Assembly: GCA_030374735.1 (NCBI GenBank)
Contig: JASCIV010000123.1
Location: 1-42,954, forward strand
Reading direction: 5' to 3'
From: Gracilaria caudata
Lineage: Eukaryota; Rhodophyta; Florideophyceae; Gracilariales; Gracilariaceae
DNA length: 42,954 nucleotides
Below, piece after piece: positions 37,646 through 42,954 of this stretch (positions within the stretch are counted from its first letter, which is position 1; every line of letters starts with the position of its first letter). Below the pieces are notes generated by a model that saw only the letters and a list, made by a program, of their open reading frames with translations, did not search any database and had not been told where the DNA came from. The translations under genes and the position numbers were made by a program.

Positions 37646-40141
37646 ATGTCTGCTCCGTCCAAGCGACCCCGCTCCCCGTCTCAACCGTCCGTAGAGGAAC
37701 TGCGCAAGCAGTCCCGTCACAACTATCTGGTCCGTCGGGAGGCGCAGCAGCTCACCCGACTGCGGGAGGAGATCATCGATGAAAAGACCCTCTTTCGCGA
37801 TGAAGACCTCACCGAGCGTGAACGCCGTGATCTCGAGCTCAAGCAACAGATTTACGAGCTCGCCACCCAGCGTGCTGCTACTTCAAATGTCGCCCCGGCA
37901 TACGCTGTTCCAGACTTGAAGGGCGTCAAGGATTCGGCTGCTGAAGAGGCCCAGGTGTCTCTCGATGCCCATCCTACCTCAGACCAACAGCGTTGGGAAG
38001 ACGCCCAGATCAAAAAAGGGAAAAGTGCTCATCAGCACACTACTCACTCCTCTCAGTACTCAATTTTGCTAGATGCTCCTGACTTTGACATACCTGCCAA
38101 ATTGCGGGGGCTGCCAGATATTAGATCACATGGCTCGCTTTCTCAGCAGCGTCATAGAAGGAGGCAGGAAGAGAGAGAACACATTTTGCAGGAGAGGCGT
38201 TCTTTGCCCATGTACGCACATAGAGACGCTCTAATCGAAGCAGTCAAAAAGTATCAAGTTCTTATTGTGCAGAGCGAGACGGGAAGCGGCAAAACTACTC
38301 AGATTCCGCAGTACTTGATCGAGGAAGGTTTTGGGTCGGTAGTCTGTACACAGCCTCGCCGTGTGGCTGCAATGTCGGTTGCTGCCCGCGTTGCGCACGA
38401 AATGGGCGTCAAGCTCGGTAATGAAGTGGGCTACTCCATACGTTTTGAAGATTGCACTTCGGAGAAGACTGTCATAAAATATGTCACCGATGGTATGCTG
38501 CTTCGCGAATTTTTGTCAGAGCCCGATCTCAACGCATACGACGTGATACTAGTTGACGAGGCGCATGAACGGTCCATGAGCACCGATATCGTCATGGGGC
38601 TCATCAAGGATATTGCCCGCTTTCGGGGCGACGAGGTGCGGATCATAATTTCGTCAGCCACAATGGATACAGCAAAGTTTTCATCATACTTTGATGATGC
38701 CCCTGTATATTCAGTGCCTGGTCGTCGTTATGATGTTGATATCTATTATACGAAAACTCCTGAACCGGATTACGTTGAAGCTAGTTGTGTCACGGTTCTC
38801 CAGATTCATGCATCTCAGCCTCGAGGCGACATACTTGTTTTTCTCACAGGGCAGGAAGAGATTGAAGCTGCAGAAGAGATCTTGCAAGAGCGCACGAGAG
38901 GGTTGGGGTCCAAACTTGGCGAGCTTATCATTGCGCCAATATACGCTACGTTGCCATCTGAGATGCAGGCGAAGATCTTCGAGGAGACACCAGAGAACGC
39001 ACGCAAAGTAGTCCTCGCAACGAACATAGCGGAGACGTCTGTCACTATTCCAGGAATTGTTTACGTTATTGATCCAGGATTCTGTAAACAAAAGTCGTAT
39101 AATCCGAAGACTGGTATGGAAAGTCTACTGGTTGTACCTGTTTCGAGGGCCGGGGCGAAGCAAAGAGCTGGTCGGGCGGGTAGAACACAACCGGGAAAAT
39201 GCTTTCGATTGTACACCAAGTGGTCATACATGAACGAAATGGATGAGGACACGATTCCAGAGTTGCTTCGAACCAACCTGAGTCAGGTTGTGTTGCTCTT
39301 GCTATCACTTGGAATCGAGAACTTGATTGAATTTGACTTCATTGACGCACCACCCCCCGAGGCCCTACTCCGCTCTTTAGAACATTTATACGCGTTAGGT
39401 GCTTTGAATGACAAAGGCAAGCTAACAAAGGTGGGAAGGAGAATGGCAGAGCTTCCTCTAGAGCCAATGATGGCAAAGGCATTACTCGCCAGCGAAAAGT
39501 TCAAATGCTCAGAGGAAGTGACCATAATCTGCTCGATGCTCAGCGTGAACAACGCTGTTTTCTATCGACCGAAACAAAAGAAAGTGATGGCCGACAGCGC
39601 GCACGCGGCATTTGCAAGAGGTGGAGGTGGAGATCATATGTGTTTGCTGCGGTGTTACGCTCAATGGCGAGATTCGGGTTTCTCTAATCACTGGTGTTTT
39701 GAGCATTTTGTTCAGACTAGAACAATGAAACGAGCACGCGATGTTTACGAACAACTGGACCAGCTACTGGACAGGGTGGAGATTGAGAGACATTCAGTCG
39801 GGGTCGGCGACAAGGTCCCAATTTTGAAGGCGTTGACTTCCGGGTTCTTCTACAACGCCTGCCGTCTTCAGAAGAACGGTCACTATAGAACAATGAAGAA
39901 CCCCCACACAGTGCGAGTTCACCCCTCGAGCTGCTTGGCACATGCAGAAGTGAAACCAAAGTGGTTGATCTACCACGAACTGGTGTTTACGACGAAGGAA
40001 TTTATGCGACAGGTATTTGATATTGACGGCCAATGGTTACATGAGGTAGCCCCCCACTTCCATAAACTGGAAGACATATTAGAAGAGTCAAAACGCAAGA
40101 TGCCAAGAGTCTTGGGCAAGGCCGGCGGCAAAATAAGGTGA
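37646..40141 (+). CDS. DEAH-box RNA helicase of the DHX16/Prp2 type
   Basis: An ATP-dependent spliceosomal helicase that remodels the activated spliceosome before the first splicing step. The protein has 831 residues from the ATG at 37646. A charged N-terminal region of about 200 residues precedes the helicase core: motif I GSGKTTQ, motif II DEAH in LVDEAHERSMSTDIV, motif III SATM, motif V TNIAETSVTI and motif VI QRAGRAGRT. The winged-helix, ratchet and OB-fold regions follow. The stretch NNAVFYRP, then GGDHMCLLRCYAQW and NHWCFEHFVQTRTMKRARD follow DHX16 better than DHX8 or DHX15. The gene is intronless. It is convergent with the bZIP gene, with only 48 bp between stop codons. Confidence 0.92.
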   Translation: MSAPSKRPRSPSQPSVEELRKQSRHNYLVRREAQQLTRLREEIIDEKTLFRDEDLTERERRDLELKQQIYELATQRAATSNVAPAYAVPDLKGVKDSAAEEAQVSLDAHPTSDQQRWEDAQIKKGKSAHQHTTHSSQYSILLDAPDFDIPAKLRGLPDIRSHGSLSQQRHRRRQEEREHILQERRSLPMYAHRDALIEAVKKYQVLIVQSETGSGKTTQIPQYLIEEGFGSVVCTQPRRVAAMSVAARVAHEMGVKLGNEVGYSIRFEDCTSEKTVIKYVTDGMLLREFLSEPDLNAYDVILVDEAHERSMSTDIVMGLIKDIARFRGDEVRIIISSATMDTAKFSSYFDDAPVYSVPGRRYDVDIYYTKTPEPDYVEASCVTVLQIHASQPRGDILVFLTGQEEIEAAEEILQERTRGLGSKLGELIIAPIYATLPSEMQAKIFEETPENARKVVLATNIAETSVTIPGIVYVIDPGFCKQKSYNPKTGMESLLVVPVSRAGAKQRAGRAGRTQPGKCFRLYTKWSYMNEMDEDTIPELLRTNLSQVVLLLLSLGIENLIEFDFIDAPPPEALLRSLEHLYALGALNDKGKLTKVGRRMAELPLEPMMAKALLASEKFKCSEEVTIICSMLSVNNAVFYRPKQKKVMADSAHAAFARGGGGDHMCLLRCYAQWRDSGFSNHWCFEHFVQTRTMKRARDVYEQLDQLLDRVEIERHSVGVGDKVPILKALTSGFFYNACRLQKNGHYRTMKNPHTVRVHPSSCLAHAEVKPKWLIYHELVFTTKEFMRQVFDIDGQWLHEVAPHFHKLEDILEESKRKMPRVLGKAGGKIR

Positions 40142-40189
40142 GATTAAAACAAGCAAGACGCCGACAGCGTATATAGCTTCTTAGACAGC

Positions 40190-41977
40190 TTATGAGGGTG
40201 GCTGCGGTGCATTTCTGACCGACACCGTCAGAAGGCTTTGCATATAAGCCAGACGATTGCTGAGACCGTCAACCTGCTTTCGAAGCATGGTGTTCTCATT
40301 GATTAGCTCATTTAGCTTTCCCTCGTATTCAGCAGCAATAACCTTTCTCCTTACCCTTGACAGTTTTGCGCTTTCCCTGTTCTGTTGCTTTCGCCACAGA
40401 ATACGTTCCTCATCTGTGAGCTCGGGATTCTTTCTCTTCCGTCCCCTCTTCTTTTTCATAGGTACCTGAGGGGCAACGGGCTTTGTCCACGGTGTGACAG
40501 GCACACCAGGTATGCCAAACATACCATTTGTAGCGAGGGAGGGAGAAGACACCGGCAGAGCTGGTGCAATCTTTGCAGCTTGTCTTGGCTGCGGGGGCGT
40601 CGGGGACGGCTGTATCCTCTTTGGTACCATGGAGGACGCAGCGGATACAGCAGCTTGAGAATGAACTGACGGGGAGGTCATACCCACCGCGGAAACGGCA
40701 GACATCGAGGGTGACTCTTGATTTGACGGAATGGCCAAGGACGGCATCGGTACACTGGTCATAGGCGCGGTGGCATGGGGGTTGATGGAGGGTGCAAGCG
40801 TCGGCACGGGCGCGGTGGGCGGTTTGGCAGACGGCTGAGGATTTGAAGACAGCGGTGCGGGCATCAAAGGCATCAAGGCGGGCACTTGTTGTTGTATTGG
40901 AGACGGGCCATTGGTGTTGCCTGCAGCAGCCGCATGTAAAGGCGGCGCCATGTTGATGTCGGGGACAACCTGTGGGGCTTGCGGTTTGCAGGAGGTTTGT
41001 GATAGAGCAACAGAACCGTTAGCCTGAGGCTGCGGTGCTCCTTCCTCGTCGGAGGAATCACCCGGGCACTCATTTTCGGGCGCGTTGTCGTGCGCATTGG
41101 CGGGTATTTGGTCGAGTTGGTGTTGGCTTTCCTCCTCTTCCAGCACGGAGCGCTCCAGCGTTTTAAAGTAGTCATCCAACTCCAGGCCTAGTTTGGAGGT
41201 TGAGAGTATACCGCTCTGACGCACAGTGTCGACCTCCCAAGTGGTTTTGACGTCTTGCAGCCAGGTTGTCTTCTCAGCGTTTGCCAGAACGAGACTATCG
41301 TTTGAGGGATGCTTCTGTGGCGGCGGAAGTAACGGAGCGTTGGTACTCTGGCCAATGTGATGATCGTCGCTGACAGGAATGGCTCGCTCATCCTTCGGCA
41401 CGGTGATATCGCGAATGACGCGTCTGGCCTCGCGAATACTGGAAATAGACGGTTGCTGCGGCGGAGGCACGTCGGCCAGCGGATCATCCTCTTGTCCAAA
41501 CAGCTTTGGCAGCCGAGATGTCAACGAGCGCGCCAATTGCTCCGGCGTAACAGCGTCATCCGTGGTCTCCGCCGACAAATCCGGGGGCAACTCCTCGGAC
41601 GCAGCGGCCGCACACAGCGCAGACATGGATTTGATGCCATTGGACACTCTCTCGACGACGGCGTTGGCGGAGTCAAGCGCGGCGGCCTTGGTGTCGGCGT
41701 CCGGACTGGAGGCGTCGATGAGCGTAAGCAGCGAGTTGGCGTGCGCGTAGGCGTCGGCAATGTTTGCGTCTAGCAGGGTGGCATGCGGATCCAGATCGGT
41801 GTTGGCGAACGAGAAACGCACGTCGGGCGCGAGTTTGTCGGAGAGCGCGGTGGAGATGGAGTTGACGGTGGCGTTGGACGGCACGTCGACCTGCTCGACG
41901 GAGCCGTCGGGCATCTGCACCAGCAACGGGATGGTGGCATCGCTGTGCGCGGCGGATTGCGACGGAGAGCTGGGCAT
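40190..41977 (-). CDS. bZIP transcription factor with an N-terminal ubiquitin-like segment
   Basis: A 595-residue protein from the ATG at 41977; the frame extends upstream only to a GTG. The C-terminus carries a bZIP: basic region RKQQNRESAKLSRVRRK, with the invariant N-x7-R spacing, then a leucine zipper through KLNELINENTMLRKQVDGLS. A basic stretch (KKKRGRKRKNPE) before it is a probable nuclear signal. Residues about 15-88 (IPLLVQMPDGSVEQVDVPS, then NSLLTLIDA) have the pattern of a ubiquitin-like beta-grasp fold, an unusual partner for a bZIP. Between them lies a long Pro/Ser/Ala/Gln-rich stretch typical of activation regions, with an acidic patch. Binding site and targets are unknown. Divergent from ALG13. 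Confidence 0.85.
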   Translation of the reverse strand: MPSSPSQSAAHSDATIPLLVQMPDGSVEQVDVPSNATVNSISTALSDKLAPDVRFSFANTDLDPHATLLDANIADAYAHANSLLTLIDASSPDADTKAAALDSANAVVERVSNGIKSMSALCAAAASEELPPDLSAETTDDAVTPEQLARSLTSRLPKLFGQEDDPLADVPPPQQPSISSIREARRVIRDITVPKDERAIPVSDDHHIGQSTNAPLLPPPQKHPSNDSLVLANAEKTTWLQDVKTTWEVDTVRQSGILSTSKLGLELDDYFKTLERSVLEEEESQHQLDQIPANAHDNAPENECPGDSSDEEGAPQPQANGSVALSQTSCKPQAPQVVPDINMAPPLHAAAAGNTNGPSPIQQQVPALMPLMPAPLSSNPQPSAKPPTAPVPTLAPSINPHATAPMTSVPMPSLAIPSNQESPSMSAVSAVGMTSPSVHSQAAVSAASSMVPKRIQPSPTPPQPRQAAKIAPALPVSSPSLATNGMFGIPGVPVTPWTKPVAPQVPMKKKRGRKRKNPELTDEERILWRKQQNRESAKLSRVRRKVIAAEYEGKLNELINENTMLRKQVDGLSNRLAYMQSLLTVSVRNAPQPPS

Positions 41978-42364
41978 GGCGCCAATGGGGAGCGACACGC
42001 CGCGAGAGCTGAGGTGTGTGAGGGGGGTGGGGGGGGTGGAGCGCGCGAAGGTGACGACGCGAGAGCGCCGCTGTGAAAGGGAGTACGCTTGCTTTGTAAC
42101 GCAGTGAAGTTAGAAGCAGCTGCAAGGCTGTGGAACAATTTGAGTTGAGCGCGCGCTGGCGCCATACGCGCGCGCGAAATGGCGGCCGCGCCACACGTGT
42201 GACGCGCGCCGCGTCGCCCTGGGCGACTCGCGCACTCTCAGCAGCACGTCGCGCGCGGCGCGTCGCGCTCTCTCAGCGGCTTGTGTGGCGCGTGCCTGAG
42301 GCACAGCAGCAACGCGGCCGCAGCGCCGCCGCGCCGCCGCGCCCGCAGCCGAGCTCCGCCAACG
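41978..42364. promoter_or_regulatory. G+C-rich divergent promoter region between the bZIP gene and ALG13
   Basis: 387 bp between start codons, extremely rich in GCGC words, with no TATA box. Long open frames on both strands here reflect the base composition and are not genes. Confidence 0.5.
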
Positions 42365-42913
42365 ATGGGGCGCGACGCGCCGCGCAAGACGCTGCTGGTG
42401 ACGGTGGGCTCGACGCAGTTCGCCGCGCTGAGCGACTTTGTGGCGCAGCCGTGCACGCTGGCCGAGCTGCATGCGCTGGGCATCTCGCACGTCACGCTGC
42501 AGCACGGCACGCACACGCCCACGCTGCCCGCGCCCGGCGAGCGCCCGCCCGAGCTGCAGCCCATCCGCTACCACCCGCAGCTGCCCGAGCTGCTGCGCCG
42601 CGCCGACGTGGTGGTGTCGCACGCCGGCGCCGGCACCGTGCTGGAGGCCGTGGACGCCGCGCGCCCGCTCGTGGTGGTGGTCAACGACGCGCTCATGCAC
42701 AACCACCAGACCGAGCTGGCCGACGCCATGCAGCAATGCGGCTGCTGCGTCGTGGTGAGCGCCAACGAGCTGCCGCACCGCCTCGTGCCGGCCGTCAAGC
42801 AGGTGCTGGCGCACGCGCACGCCGCCGCCGCCTCGCCGCCGCCGCGCGTGCGCGGCGCCTTTGCTGCCATCGTGGCGGAGGAATTGGCGCAAGTGCGCCC
42901 CTCGCAGCGCTGA
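42365..42913 (+). CDS. ALG13-type catalytic subunit of UDP-GlcNAc transferase
   Basis: With its membrane partner ALG14, ALG13 adds the second GlcNAc to dolichyl-PP-GlcNAc on the cytosolic face of the ER in N-glycan synthesis. From the ATG at 42365 the protein is 182 residues, close to the family's 165-200. Family marks are LLVTVGSTQFAAL at the N-terminus and VVSHAGAGTVLEAVDAARPL, followed by VNDALMHNHQTELADAM, the UDP-GlcNAc-binding half of a GT28 C-terminal domain. The tail is Ala/Pro-rich. There is no transmembrane helix, as expected for ALG13. The coding sequence uses almost only G or C at third positions, far beyond its neighbours to the left. Confidence 0.92.
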   Translation: MGRDAPRKTLLVTVGSTQFAALSDFVAQPCTLAELHALGISHVTLQHGTHTPTLPAPGERPPELQPIRYHPQLPELLRRADVVVSHAGAGTVLEAVDAARPLVVVVNDALMHNHQTELADAMQQCGCCVVVSANELPHRLVPAVKQVLAHAHAAAASPPPRVRGAFAAIVAEELAQVRPSQR

Positions 42914-42954
42914 GAACGTGGCTGGTGCCCTGCAATTATTTCGCCGCCCGCGCC

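Noticed and set aside
41357..42194. Long plus- and minus-strand ORFs overlapping the bZIP 5' half
   Set aside because: High G+C removes stop codons in all frames. The bZIP frame has the domain evidence; the others are low-complexity.
42110..42892. 260-codon minus-strand ORF antisense to ALG13
   Set aside because: Composition is Arg/His/Ala/Gly-rich and it is an antisense shadow of a confidently identified gene.

Overview
The window looks like nuclear DNA of a compact eukaryotic genome, most likely an alga. A red alga is my best guess, by inference only. Genes are mostly uninterrupted and lie close together on both strands. The introns I can support are very short: a 43-nt intron in the lipase gene, a 67-nt intron in the complex I subunit gene, and introns of 81 and 78 nt in two V-ATPase subunit e-type genes. 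All have GT...AG ends and a GTAAG-type donor. A plant-type NDUFS5, pyruvate phosphate dikinase (PPDK), a LURP-one-related protein and spliceosomal, COMPASS and N-glycosylation components all point to a eukaryote. Several genes have a TATA box about 110-125 bp upstream of the start codon.

Layout. 1-2.6 kb is decayed sequence: a partial minus-strand ORF running off the left edge, a broken membrane-glycoprotein gene with two in-frame TAG codons, and a probable frameshifted minus-strand remnant. 2.8-5.5 kb is PPDK. 5.7-6.4 kb is a secreted SIMPL/DUF541 protein. 8.1-10.4 kb is a multi-pass membrane protein fused to a class 3 lipase. 11.1-11.7 kb is a LURP-one-related protein. 12.8-13.8 kb is a secreted haloalkane-dehalogenase-like hydrolase. 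13.8-15.7 kb is non-coding and carries nested palindromes. 15.7-17.1 kb is a secreted glucose/sorbosone dehydrogenase-like protein. 18.4-19.3 kb is a NIFK/Nop15-type nucleolar RRM protein. 20.7-21.8 kb is a secreted Cys-rich, repeat-bearing, Ser/Pro-rich protein. 23.0-25.0 kb is RbBP5/Swd1.

25.4-26.5 kb holds two short two-exon genes that a single-exon ORF scan misses: V-ATPase subunit e and a diverged tandem copy with the same exon lengths and intron phase. 28.1-31.3 kb is a 1075-residue coiled-coil protein I do not recognise. 32.9-33.2 kb is a two-exon NDUFS5. From 33.6 kb onward housekeeping genes are packed tightly: a long-chain polyprenyl diphosphate synthase and peptidyl-tRNA hydrolase (divergent), GALT and a DHX16/Prp2 helicase (divergent), and a Ubl-like/bZIP protein and ALG13 (divergent). 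The last 1.5 kb is far richer in G+C than the rest.

The genes do not form one pathway. The pattern is a housekeeping set mixed with secreted or membrane enzymes of bacterial family type (SIMPL, dehalogenase-like, sugar dehydrogenase-like). The most interesting item is the intron-conserved V-ATPase e duplicate. I found no rRNA, tRNA, CRISPR array or complete mobile element.
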